This document shows, one piece after another, positions 8,687-16,308 of a stretch of 64,000 bases of DNA. Under the pieces are notes generated by a model that ran no database searches, was not told where the DNA came from, and worked only from the letters and a program-made list of their open reading frames with translations. The stretch comes from Gammaproteobacteria bacterium. GTDB taxonomy: Bacteria > Pseudomonadota > Gammaproteobacteria > DSM-16500. Made by a program: the position numbers and the translations under genes. Numbering within the stretch: the first letter of the stretch is position 1; every line of letters begins with the position of its first letter. The stretch covers positions 89,110 to 153,109 of the forward strand of contig JABDFQ010000002.1 of the NCBI GenBank assembly GCA_013286495.1, given 5' to 3'.

Positions 8687-9112
8687 TTATTTTTTACGTG
8701 ATTTTGCACGTGGTTTTTTTGGTGCATAACCACGATCCTTGAACCATTTTTCTCCATAAGAGATGAAAATTTCCTCTCCTTTTTGAATGGTTTCATCTGC
8801 GATAATCGTCGCCACTTTTCTTTTCATATTCAATATGTAATCTGCATTTGGTTCATCAGCATGATTATAAATGCTGCCATATCCGAGAAAAATCGCATAT
8901 TTTCCATGTGCATCAAAATAATAATCTTCAAATCCACGATCACCACCTTTGGTGATAATGAAATAACATTCTTCTATTTTCTCTCCTTTTCTTATTTTTT
9001 TGGCTGCAAATACACCATATCCATGCATGGGTGATTTTTTTACGATAATGGCGTTATGAATTAACGCGTGCTTCTTTTGTTTTGGCATAAATATTTTCTT
9101 GTTTGTAATCAT
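8687..9112 (-). CDS. SET-domain protein, putative protein-lysine methyltransferase
   Basis: The 141-residue product is almost entirely a SET domain. It shows SPMHGYGVFAAKKIRKGE (SET-N), GSIYNHADEPNA (the NHxxxPN S-adenosylmethionine site) and GEEIFISYGEKWF (the catalytic GEEIxxxYG tyrosine). A basic C-terminal tail, KKPRAKSRKK, follows. Bacterial SET proteins of this compact type methylate lysines on bacterial or host proteins; Legionella RomA is a known SET effector, though much larger. An alternative start at 9088 (MPKQKKHA) is possible, since no good ribosome site precedes either. Function in host or bacterium is unresolved. Confidence 0.85.
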   Translation of the reverse strand: MITNKKIFMPKQKKHALIHNAIIVKKSPMHGYGVFAAKKIRKGEKIEECYFIITKGGDRGFEDYYFDAHGKYAIFLGYGSIYNHADEPNADYILNMKRKVATIIADETIQKGEEIFISYGEKWFKDRGYAPKKPRAKSRKK

Positions 9113-9236
9113 TTAATTATTAAAGCTGCCGAGTATATACTGACTGACCTGATGTGGCGAGTGCTTATCAATGATTATTTTACTACATCGCTTTATCCGT
9201 GTTTTAATTAAAAGATAGGAGTGAGGAGATAGAAGC

Positions 9237-9968
9237 ATGAAATTAATCACGTTAAACATATGGGGTGGACAAGTAAAAAAGCCTCTGCTGGATTTTATCA
9301 AGGCACAACAAGAAGTGGACATATTTTGCTTTCAGGAAGTTTATCATAATGCGCCTGAAAAAATTTGTACGAGTGCAGAAACCAAATCACTTTCCATTTT
9401 TTCTGAATTACATGATTTGCTTCCTGAACATGATGCGTATTTTCGTCCTGCTGTCAGGAACATTTATGGTCTTGGCACTTTCATCCGTAAAAATATTCCA
9501 GTGTTGCGCGAAGGTGATGTCACGATTCATGCCAATCCTGAATATACGGGCAGCGGTCCCTCTCATCCGCGCAATATGCAATGGCTGGAATGTCAGGTGC
9601 AAGATACGGTTTATACCATCATGAATGTGCATGGTTTATGGAATGGCATGGGAAAAACCGATACACCAGCGAGAATTGCGCAATCACAATGTATACGCGA
9701 ATTCATGGATAATATTCCCTTTCCGAAAATATTATGTGGCGATTTAAACTTGCGTCCCGACACGGAAAGCTTGCGTTTAATCGAGGAAAACATGCGCAAT
9801 CAGGTATTGATTCATAATATTCAATCCACGCGCACGAGTTTATATCCCAAACCAGAAAAATATGCCGATTATATTTTTACATCGCCGGAAATCAGCGTGC
9901 AAAAATTTGCGGTATTAAATGATGAGGTATCGGATCATTCACCGCTTTTTCTTGAATTCAAATTGTGA
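9237..9968 (+). CDS. endonuclease/exonuclease/phosphatase-fold enzyme
   Basis: The 243-residue protein follows the EEP (DNase I-like) fold from end to end: MKLITLNIWGG (metal-site Asn), FCFQEVYHN (metal-site Glu), NVHGLWNG, CGDLNLRPDTESL (catalytic Asp/Asn) and SDHSPLFLEF (catalytic Asp-His). Members cut DNA or RNA phosphodiesters, or dephosphorylate phosphoinositides or sphingolipids. No signal peptide is visible. A GGAG precedes the ATG. The 3' end overlaps the 3' end of the convergent next gene by 30 bases. Substrate cannot be inferred; in a host-associated bacterium a nuclease or lipid phosphatase effector is possible. Confidence 0.85.
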   Translation: MKLITLNIWGGQVKKPLLDFIKAQQEVDIFCFQEVYHNAPEKICTSAETKSLSIFSELHDLLPEHDAYFRPAVRNIYGLGTFIRKNIPVLREGDVTIHANPEYTGSGPSHPRNMQWLECQVQDTVYTIMNVHGLWNGMGKTDTPARIAQSQCIREFMDNIPFPKILCGDLNLRPDTESLRLIEENMRNQVLIHNIQSTRTSLYPKPEKYADYIFTSPEISVQKFAVLNDEVSDHSPLFLEFKL

Positions 9969-11348
9969 GACTTCCTGCAACTGTGTATTACTTTTTTTAT
10001 CAGGTTTCGAAAAAATTTCAGTGTGCTTCATAGTTGAAGCAGTAGCAATGGATTGTGGTGAAGTTGTCGTCCTGCCAAACTTGCGAAAGATCAGGGTCGA
10101 AATGCTATATTTTTCTGCGCAATCTTCTTTAATATTTACTTTCGACGGAAAAAATTTCTTGATGAAAGTAAATAATGGTTTGACAAATTGATCATGAATA
10201 AAACTGGTTGCTGCTCCTATGCCTCCACCAATAGCACTACCAGCAACAACACTACCTATGGAAAATCCGCAAAGAAATCCAATGCAAGCTGCCGATCCTG
10301 GTATTATTGCTGTACCAGCTAGCGCGCTTGCACCCATTGCACCAAATGCCAATAATCCCGGAATACCTGCACCATAAGTAGCAATAGCAAAAAAGATACT
10401 TACAAGCATAAAACCAATTAATGCTCCCGCTATTACACCAAGCAGTAAATTTCTTTTCCAGTTACTGTTTTGTGCCAAAGCTATTTGACCGGTTTTAAAC
10501 TGCCCCATGATGGTCTTATCATTCTGTGGAGTTGCGTCTATTTTTTCCTGCACAGGAATTTGAATATCCACGTTTTCGTTGATAACATTATCATCATTAT
10601 TTTTTTCTTCGAGGAATGCGACTATCTCATTCTGAGTAGACATTTCAGGATTAACAACCGCGTTTTCCCTTATGAAGAGATCATTATTTTTTTCCAATGA
10701 TGTTATTATCTCTTCCTTATCATTCGTTTCTATATCCATTTCCACAACAGGGGCTTTATCCTCTTTTTCGATTAATTTTTTGGTTCTATCAAGATTAGCC
10801 ATGTATAAATAAGCAAGGCGATCCAGGTACTTGAAATAACCCTGACATTCTGTAACAAACCCAAGTTGCAACTCTGCCTGTTGCTGATAATTAAAATCCT
10901 CGCAAAAATCCTGAAACATTTTGTTCATTTCCAGGAATAAATCACCCTGGGCATGATTAACTGCAGCTTCAAATTTTAAAATATCTGATTTTTTTGCAAA
11001 ATGATGATAATCATTTTTATCAAATGCAATATCAGATGCGATCAATTTTTCAATCTCAGCGATAGTATTTCCCAATCTTTTTTCATCATGAATTCTGTAA
11101 TGTTCATTATTATTCGCATCAATCTGATTTAATGCGATGTTCACCTCATCTTCCGTCAGGTTTTTGGCTATCTTTCCCATTCGATCAATTGATTCGCGGG
11201 AATTAAAAGCCTTAGCTAATTCCTTGTCATCTGTATAGACAAGTTTAAATATCTCTATGAATTGTGCATCCCAGATCATCTTATAATCATTAAATTTGTT
11301 AATTAAGAATGTTAGTTGCTCAGCTAATTGACTGCGTGAAGATTGCAT
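9939..11348 (-). CDS. 469-residue membrane-associated protein, candidate effector
   Basis: No family recognised. The first ~290 residues are soluble, helical and highly charged (for example LTEDEVNIALNQIDANNNEH and EIEKLIASDIAFDKNDYHHF). They are followed by a hydrophobic block of roughly 90 residues at 300-390 rich in Gly and Ala (WKRNLLLGVIAGALIGFML, AFGAMGASALAGTA, GSVVAGSAIGGGIGAATS) that forms two or three glycine-zipper helices. A polar C-terminal tail ends FEFKKKR. A hydrophobic hairpin following a long coiled domain is common in Dot/Icm effectors that insert into host vacuole membranes (inference). It has its own promoter and lies just downstream of the ExoY-like gene on the same strand. 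Confidence 0.7.
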   Translation of the reverse strand: MQSSRSQLAEQLTFLINKFNDYKMIWDAQFIEIFKLVYTDDKELAKAFNSRESIDRMGKIAKNLTEDEVNIALNQIDANNNEHYRIHDEKRLGNTIAEIEKLIASDIAFDKNDYHHFAKKSDILKFEAAVNHAQGDLFLEMNKMFQDFCEDFNYQQQAELQLGFVTECQGYFKYLDRLAYLYMANLDRTKKLIEKEDKAPVVEMDIETNDKEEIITSLEKNNDLFIRENAVVNPEMSTQNEIVAFLEEKNNDDNVINENVDIQIPVQEKIDATPQNDKTIMGQFKTGQIALAQNSNWKRNLLLGVIAGALIGFMLVSIFFAIATYGAGIPGLLAFGAMGASALAGTAIIPGSAACIGFLCGFSIGSVVAGSAIGGGIGAATSFIHDQFVKPLFTFIKKFFPSKVNIKEDCAEKYSISTLIFRKFGRTTTSPQSIATASTMKHTEIFSKPDKKSNTQLQEVSQFEFKKKR

Positions 11349-11390
11349 AATTACTCTCTATTTTTTCAAAAGGGATATTTTTCGAAGACA

Positions 11391-11419
11391 AGATAATTAA
11401 TCCTGATACCATATGTCAA
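11391..11419 (-). promoter_or_regulatory. sigma-70-like promoter of the 469-residue effector candidate
   Basis: On the minus strand TTGACA (11414-11419) and TTATCT (11391-11396) are 17 bases apart, 43 bases before the start codon at 11348. The -35 is a perfect consensus hexamer. Confidence 0.6.
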
Positions 11420-11445
11420 AGTGAATAATTTCCATTTAGTCTAAT

Positions 11446-12489
11446 TTACTCACGCAAGACTCGCGCATCCAGTAATGAATGCGAAGGCCAATAATATTTT
11501 TCTGCGATCAGCTTGATGATGGCACGTAGTTCTGCAAAGGATTGTGCGAGTAACACTTTCGATTGCGGTTGAGGTGCGGGAATAAAAATTTCACAGGGAA
11601 TTAACTTGTCAGGCTCAGCTGCAAATGGATTGTAATATGCTGCATTATGTCGGAACATTTCCAGATTAATTCCGTTACGATTATGATCGAGTTTGGCAAT
11701 TTCAGCATTCAGCAACTGAATCACCTCACGCATGCGTGTACTCACATTGCCTAATTGCGGATCTTCTTTGGGACAAAGATAAAATGGTGAGGTACTTGCC
11801 TTGATGATGGCATGAATATGTTGTAATTGACCTTGTGTTGAAAACGGTGTTTTATCCTTGCCACCCAGATCGAGCTCTTCATAAGCTGGGCATACAACCA
11901 GCAAATCATAATCAGAAGTCACTGGCTTCAGCATTTCTACGCCTTTGGCATTTATCACTTCCATGCCAATCACTTCTACCAATTCACCGTGCTGATCGTA
12001 AATCGTATACTCCTGTGTTTCTGAATTTTGCTGACCTGTTACCTGTATCGTTTTAATTTCATTTTTGATGGTAATGTTGCACTGCTGTTTATCGGCAGAA
12101 AATTCGAGATGAAGTTGATCACCCAATATATCCGTTAATTCATGCAAACGTTTTTCAGGTAACGCACAGGGAATGGCTTTTAAATCTCTGTCAGTATTCA
12201 ATGCAGTCATAATACGATTACGATATTCGGCATAACCTTCATGTGAAATATCGCCGCGTAAATCAGGATTAATCAGAAAAAGCCCTGCAGCAAAATCTTT
12301 TTCACCGGAATTAATTCCCTTGACTGAAGAAGGTTTGCCTGGACAATGATATTCATTTATCCAGAACCACGCTTTTTCATTCGTCGGACAAATACCAATA
12401 ACATAATTATATTTATCAGCAATATTCTGAATCGCCTGCTGATGAGAAGGTGACATGCCTGATCGAATTGTATTTAAGCCTGGCTTCAT
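11446..12489 (-). CDS. ExoY/edema-factor-type nucleotidyl cyclase (candidate translocated toxin)
   Basis: The 347-residue protein aligns by eye along its length with the catalytic domain of the anthrax edema factor/CyaA/ExoY family. Key blocks are YNYVIGICPT (27-36), CPGKPSSVKG (49-58), LKPVTSDYDLLVVCP (187-201), GNVSTRMREVIQLLN (247-261) and EMFRHNAAYYNPF (277-289). D193 and D195 match the metal-binding Asp pair (edema factor D491/D493). H281 and N287 keep the exact six-residue spacing of H577/N583. K52 matches the first catalytic Lys (ExoY K81). The second Lys (ExoY K88) has no clear counterpart: the local sequence reads VKGINSGEK with one extra residue. These toxins make cyclic nucleotides in host cells after activation by actin or calmodulin. 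No signal peptide or RTX part is present, as in injected ExoY. A PmrA-like box lies upstream. Which nucleotide is made is unknown. Confidence 0.85.
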   Translation of the reverse strand: MKPGLNTIRSGMSPSHQQAIQNIADKYNYVIGICPTNEKAWFWINEYHCPGKPSSVKGINSGEKDFAAGLFLINPDLRGDISHEGYAEYRNRIMTALNTDRDLKAIPCALPEKRLHELTDILGDQLHLEFSADKQQCNITIKNEIKTIQVTGQQNSETQEYTIYDQHGELVEVIGMEVINAKGVEMLKPVTSDYDLLVVCPAYEELDLGGKDKTPFSTQGQLQHIHAIIKASTSPFYLCPKEDPQLGNVSTRMREVIQLLNAEIAKLDHNRNGINLEMFRHNAAYYNPFAAEPDKLIPCEIFIPAPQPQSKVLLAQSFAELRAIIKLIAEKYYWPSHSLLDARVLRE

Positions 12490-12535
12490 AAATGCACTCG
12501 CTTTATTTCAGATCAAGTTTAAATTTTACGCCTGT

Positions 12536-12555
12536 AATCTTAAGCGATACTTAAA
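12536..12555 (-). promoter_or_regulatory. PmrA-type direct repeat upstream of the cyclase gene
   Basis: On the minus strand the 20-mer TTTAAGTATCGCTTAAGATT has two TTAA cores exactly 11 bases apart. It resembles the Legionella/Coxiella PmrA box (CTTAATATT-N2-CTTAATATT): 5/9 in the first half, 8/9 in the second. It lies 46 bases upstream of the ATG at 12489. No clear -10 hexamer is seen 17 bases downstream; TAAAAT occurs at 7 bases. Regulator identity is inferred. Confidence 0.5.
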
Positions 12556-12561
12556 ATTCAG

Positions 12562-12600
12562 AGAAATAAATGCCCGATAATATTCATTATTTATCAGGCA
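12562..12600 (-). terminator. terminator after the ATP-grasp gene
   Basis: On the minus strand TGCCTGATAA and TTATCGGGCA pair (one G-U) around a 10-base AT-rich loop, followed by TTTATTTCT. It lies 62 bases past the stop of the ATP-grasp gene and immediately before the cyclase PmrA-like box, insulating the two. Confidence 0.6.
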
Positions 12601-12661
12601 AATATGGCTAAGTAGAGGTTTCAGTTTATTAAAAATAGCTTAAAAATAGCGTTTAAATCGA

Positions 12662-13696
12662 TCAGCCAATCACAACGCGATGAATGGGTTTATATTCTTC
12701 ATAAGTGGGTTCACCCATGTAGGCATGATAAACAAAATCAAAATAATGATATTCGTCTGTCACTTTCCACTCTGAACACAGCTGACTTTCTGGCATGGCA
12801 GAAGAAATATTAATTAAGAAGAATTTATTTTCCGCATCGATACAGATATCAGCATGAAACACACAATTATTTATTTGTATTGCGTGCAAAGCCTGACTGA
12901 ACCAGTCTTGCACCTGTTTGGTGAGTTCAGCATCCGGTGGATTTGTCGCATCATCATTCGCTGCGAAATTAAAAAATCGTATTTTTCCCTTGATGGTCGT
13001 GCCTTGCAAAATATAATTTCTGCCTTCGATATATTGTGCATACATCAATGTTTGCCCCACCTCTTCTTTCGAGCTGGAATTTGGATAAAATACTTGCGCA
13101 GCAATGGCACGTGCTTCATCAGCATTGTTAGCTAATTCAAAGCCTTCCCTATCGACTTTTCTGATCACCGCAGGAAATCCAATTTTCTCAATTGCCTCTT
13201 CCATATCTTTCATGCAAATCACCGTTTCATAGACGGGAATACTTACACTGACACGCTCCAGTGTTAAATACATTAATACTTTATTAGTCAGCTTCATGAC
13301 ATGATTGATATTCAAACCAGGTAATTTTAAAACATCTGTTAATTTCGAAGCCAGGTACACGAAGTGTGTCGCACCGGGAATAATGGCGAGAATCTTCAAA
13401 TCAATATTAATACAATGCAGAACAGCCTGCATATTCGCCAGATCCAGTAAATTGACGTGCACGATCAAACCAATTTGCGGTTCAATATCTTCCAGTCCTG
13501 CAGGAACCTGAAAGTCGCTGACAAAAACAATGACGTTATATCCCTTGCGTACACCATGTCTAACCAGACCTAACGCAGCTCCAGAAGGTTCTATAATCAC
13601 CATTGTTCTATTTCTGCGATCAAGTTCTCGTATGCGCTCAAAATAATGATTATTGTTATTTGTTATATCAGCATAAGTAAAAAGATTATTTTTCAT
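12662..13696 (-). CDS. ATP-grasp-domain protein with altered metal site
   Basis: The 344-residue protein has a Rossmann-like N-terminal domain (MVIIEPSGAALGLVRHGVRKGYNVIVF, residues ~31-58) and an ATP-grasp core. In the core, KLTNKVLMYLTLE matches the typical 'NK..m...l' helix, EKIGFPAVIRKVDREG is the ATP-binding lysine strand, and YAQYIEGRNYILQG is the adenine-contacting glutamate strand. Where active family members have an E-x-N-P-R metal loop, this one reads FFLINISSAMPES, so the Glu, Asn and Arg are replaced. It may be inactive or use another geometry. Its ATG overlaps the recJ stop (ATGA). Carboxylate-amine ligase relatives make peptides or siderophore-like products; no partner enzyme is visible nearby. 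Confidence 0.7.
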   Translation of the reverse strand: MKNNLFTYADITNNNNHYFERIRELDRRNRTMVIIEPSGAALGLVRHGVRKGYNVIVFVSDFQVPAGLEDIEPQIGLIVHVNLLDLANMQAVLHCINIDLKILAIIPGATHFVYLASKLTDVLKLPGLNINHVMKLTNKVLMYLTLERVSVSIPVYETVICMKDMEEAIEKIGFPAVIRKVDREGFELANNADEARAIAAQVFYPNSSSKEEVGQTLMYAQYIEGRNYILQGTTIKGKIRFFNFAANDDATNPPDAELTKQVQDWFSQALHAIQINNCVFHADICIDAENKFFLINISSAMPESQLCSEWKVTDEYHYFDFVYHAYMGEPTYEEYKPIHRVVIG

Positions 13697-15432
13697 ACCG
13701 GTTTTCCCTCACTTTCCATATATTCAATAATCAATTGCACATTGCGCCTTCCCTTGTATTCATTCACATCAAGGCGATAAACAGCACGCAACTTATCACA
13801 ACGATGATCTGGCCAGTTATTCGTATCCACGAAAAATGCCATCGCATCCAGCACTTTGTCTTCCTTTGCCAATCGCAGTTTCAGATGTTTATCACCGACA
13901 ATGCGTTGTTCAAGAATACGAAATGAATCGTCAAACATGGGTTCAGGAAATGCCTGTCCCCACGGACCGGCATCGCGCAGTAACGATGCCACTTCAAGAT
14001 TAAAATCTTCCGTTGCAAGCTCACCATCACTCATCAGAAAATGCTGCAACTCCGCTTCAGTAATTTGCGACGAAACAATTTCATCAAATATCTGCATAAA
14101 ATCAGCAAGAGATTGTTTATCTATCGTCAATCCAGCGGCCATCGCATGCCCACCAAATTTTTGTATAAGCTTCGGATAACGTGCATCAATTAATGCGAGT
14201 GCATCACGAATATGAAATCCAGGCACAGAACGCGCTGATCCTTTCAATTCATTTTCCTGTCCTTTTGCAAATACAATGACGGGACGATGAAATTTATCTT
14301 TGATACGCGCTGCAAGAATGCCAATCACACCCTGATGCCAGGATGAATCAAACAGACAAATTCCTTTCGGTAATTCACCGCGCAAGTTTGCATTTAATTT
14401 ATTTAATGCTGCAAGTGCTTGCGTTTGCATATCGTGTTCAATGCTTTTGCGTTCTTCATTCAACTGATTCAATGTGCGTGCCAATGCGCGTACTTCCGCT
14501 GCATCATCACACAATAAACAGGCGATGCCCAATGACATATCATCCAGTCGCCCAGCAGCATTCAGGCGCGCTGCAACAGCAAAACCAAGATCTGCTGCAA
14601 CAACACGTGAAAAATCACGATCAGCCAATTCCAGTAATGCAATAATGCCCGGAATACATTGTCCTGCACGAATGCGACGCAATCCCTGATGCACCAGAAT
14701 GCGATTGTTATGATCGAGCTGCACAAGGTCTGCAACGGTTCCGAGTGCAACGAGATCCAGCAAACGTGACATGTTCGGTTCTGGCAATCCTTTTTGCTGA
14801 AACCAGTTTTCATTCATTAATTGTCTGCGCAAGGCGAGCATGACATAAAAAATAACACCAACACCGGCAAGGTTTTTACTCGGAAACATATCACCATGCT
14901 GATTGGGATTTACGATGGCATCTGCTGCTGGCAATGTAGCAGCCGGCAAATGATGATCGGTAATGATGACACATATACCAAGTGCCTTGGCAGCTTCCAC
15001 ACCAGCATGATTGGCAATACCATTATCCACCGTGATTAATACATCTGGTGCAAAATCACGTGCAGCTGCAACCAGTTCCGGCGTTAATCCATATCCATAA
15101 GCAAAACGATTTGGCACCAGAAACTGCACCTGACTTGCGCCAAAACTGCGTAATGCACGCACCGCAACGGCTGTACTTGTTGCACCATCTGCATCAAAAT
15201 CACCAACGATTAGTATTTTTTTATTTGTTTTAACTGCCGTCGTTAATAATTCTACAGCTTTATCAATGCCCATTAAGGATTGTGCAGGGTGTAAATGTTC
15301 CAGTTCACGCTCCAGTTCCTGATGTGATTGCACTTTACGCGCAGCATAAACACGCCGCAACAAGGGATGCAAATGCTGCAATGAATCTGCCAATGCTGAT
15401 TCATAAGTCCGTCGAACAATTTGTTTTTGCAT
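13693..15432 (-). CDS. recJ: single-stranded-DNA-specific 5'-3' exonuclease RecJ
   Basis: The 579-residue protein (start MQKQIVRRTYESALAD at 15432) has the DHH phosphoesterase motifs VGDFDADGATST near residue 78 and IITDHHLPA near residue 155. It also has the DHHA1 motif GGHAMAAGLTI near residue 410 and the C-terminal OB-like domain ending NVQLIIEYME. RecJ degrades 5'-ended single strands in recombination, mismatch and base-excision repair. The frame is open 20 codons further upstream, but that part overlaps the preceding small gene. The downstream ATP-grasp gene overlaps by four bases and is probably translationally coupled, an unusual partner for recJ. Confidence 0.95.
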   Translation of the reverse strand: MQKQIVRRTYESALADSLQHLHPLLRRVYAARKVQSHQELERELEHLHPAQSLMGIDKAVELLTTAVKTNKKILIVGDFDADGATSTAVAVRALRSFGASQVQFLVPNRFAYGYGLTPELVAAARDFAPDVLITVDNGIANHAGVEAAKALGICVIITDHHLPAATLPAADAIVNPNQHGDMFPSKNLAGVGVIFYVMLALRRQLMNENWFQQKGLPEPNMSRLLDLVALGTVADLVQLDHNNRILVHQGLRRIRAGQCIPGIIALLELADRDFSRVVAADLGFAVAARLNAAGRLDDMSLGIACLLCDDAAEVRALARTLNQLNEERKSIEHDMQTQALAALNKLNANLRGELPKGICLFDSSWHQGVIGILAARIKDKFHRPVIVFAKGQENELKGSARSVPGFHIRDALALIDARYPKLIQKFGGHAMAAGLTIDKQSLADFMQIFDEIVSSQITEAELQHFLMSDGELATEDFNLEVASLLRDAGPWGQAFPEPMFDDSFRILEQRIVGDKHLKLRLAKEDKVLDAMAFFVDTNNWPDHRCDKLRAVYRLDVNEYKGRRNVQLIIEYMESEGKPV

Positions 15433-15442
15433 ATTATTTTTA

Positions 15443-15670
15443 TTAATTCCTGGCCAGCAATTGTTTATTGTAGGATTCCACCGCTGCCACATTCCAGATA
15501 CAGCAAATTAGCCAACAGATAAAAGCGATAAAATAAAATTGATTTAAGATGACAAAAAGAATGATGGAAGTCATAAGTAGACCACCCAGGACAGAGCCAT
15601 ATAAAAGTCCAACAGGACCCAGGAAGACACTGAATAATAATGCTCCCGCTACGCTTTTGTAAGGTGCCAT
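15443..15670 (-). CDS. small inner-membrane protein (75 aa)
   Basis: The product is nearly all hydrophobic: a short N-terminal MAPYKSVAGALLFSVFLGPVG segment, then two long helices (VLGGLLMTSIILFVILN and IAFICWLICCIWNVAAV) and a short polar tail, YNKQLLARN. AAAGGA lies seven bases before the ATG. It ends ten bases before recJ on the same strand, so it heads that operon. The Gly/Pro motif FLGPVGLLY resembles TM2-like small membrane proteins. Function unknown. Confidence 0.65.
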   Translation of the reverse strand: MAPYKSVAGALLFSVFLGPVGLLYGSVLGGLLMTSIILFVILNQFYFIAFICWLICCIWNVAAVESYNKQLLARN

Positions 15671-15752
15671 GTTGATATCCTTTCTCTCCTGAAAACACCA
15701 GTGGTAACATAATCACCCTGAATGCTGCTGTCAATTTTATTTCGGAGAAAAA

Positions 15753-16127
15753 ATGGCTACCCTGGACCTGGACAATAATGAATCGCACTATCAGATTCGG
15801 GCTTATAAACCAGGGTTTTTGCGAGTCAATGATAAAGTTTATACCACCAGCATTATTCTTACCGCGAATGAATTGATTGAAAATTGGCAACCTGATGATA
15901 TCAGCAAATTAACCGCTGATTCCTTGCAACCTGTCATTGATTTGCATATTGATATTCTTCTCATTGGTACTGGCGACAAATTAATTTTTCCCAAAATGGA
16001 AATCTATGGTCACCTGATCAATCATGGCATTGGGGTGGAAATCATGGATACCAGTGCAGCATGTCGTACGTTTAATGCATTGTCAGCAGAAAATAGACGC
16101 GTGGCAGCAGCACTAATTGTGAAATGA
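15753..16127 (+). CDS. Mth938-like (DUF498) domain protein
   Basis: The 124-residue protein matches the Mth938/NDUFAF3-like fold: the N-terminal IRAYKPGFLRVNDKVYTTSIIL strands, the central HIDILLIGTGDKLIFP strand, and the C-terminal GVEIMDTSAACRTFNALSAENRRVAAALI helix, which is the most conserved part of the family. Bacterial members are small soluble proteins of unknown role; the eukaryotic relative is a complex I assembly factor. The stop codon abuts the left arm of a long palindrome (16129-16297). Confidence 0.88.
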   Translation: MATLDLDNNESHYQIRAYKPGFLRVNDKVYTTSIILTANELIENWQPDDISKLTADSLQPVIDLHIDILLIGTGDKLIFPKMEIYGHLINHGIGVEIMDTSAACRTFNALSAENRRVAAALIVK

Positions 16128-16128
16128 T

Positions 16129-16297
16129 CTGTGATTGCGAAATATTTTTCAGCGTGACGCCATCCAGTCCTTGCCAGTGTTTGTGTATATTCGCAATGGC
16201 TCGTCGGCCTCCGGCCTCCTGCGCTTTATTTGCAAATATACACAAACACTGGCAAGGACTGGATGGCGTCACGCTGAAAAATACTTCGCAATAACAG
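16129..16297. repeat. long palindrome, core-family copy 1
   Basis: Arms 16129-16196 and 16230-16297 (68 bases each) are complementary at 65 of 68 positions, with a 33-base loop at 16197-16229. The inner 20 bases of each arm (GTGTTTGTGTATATT + GCAA) and the loop, which contains GGCCTCCGGCC, recur in three other loci of the window. Here the loop is in the opposite orientation to the others on the + strand. It lies between two convergent genes and could act as a bidirectional transcription stop. Confidence 0.9.
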
Positions 16298-16308
16298 TAC
16301 ACATTGAA

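Noticed and set aside
9113..9322. 69-codon frame opposite the start of the EEP-fold gene
   Set aside because: Antisense to a well-supported gene, low-complexity peptide, no ribosome site.
16072..16302. Open frames of 76-93 codons on both strands across the palindrome
   Set aside because: Both strands of an inverted repeat encode similar peptides by symmetry; no ribosome site or family. The same holds for frames in 19061-19300, 29435-29781 and 31317-31752.
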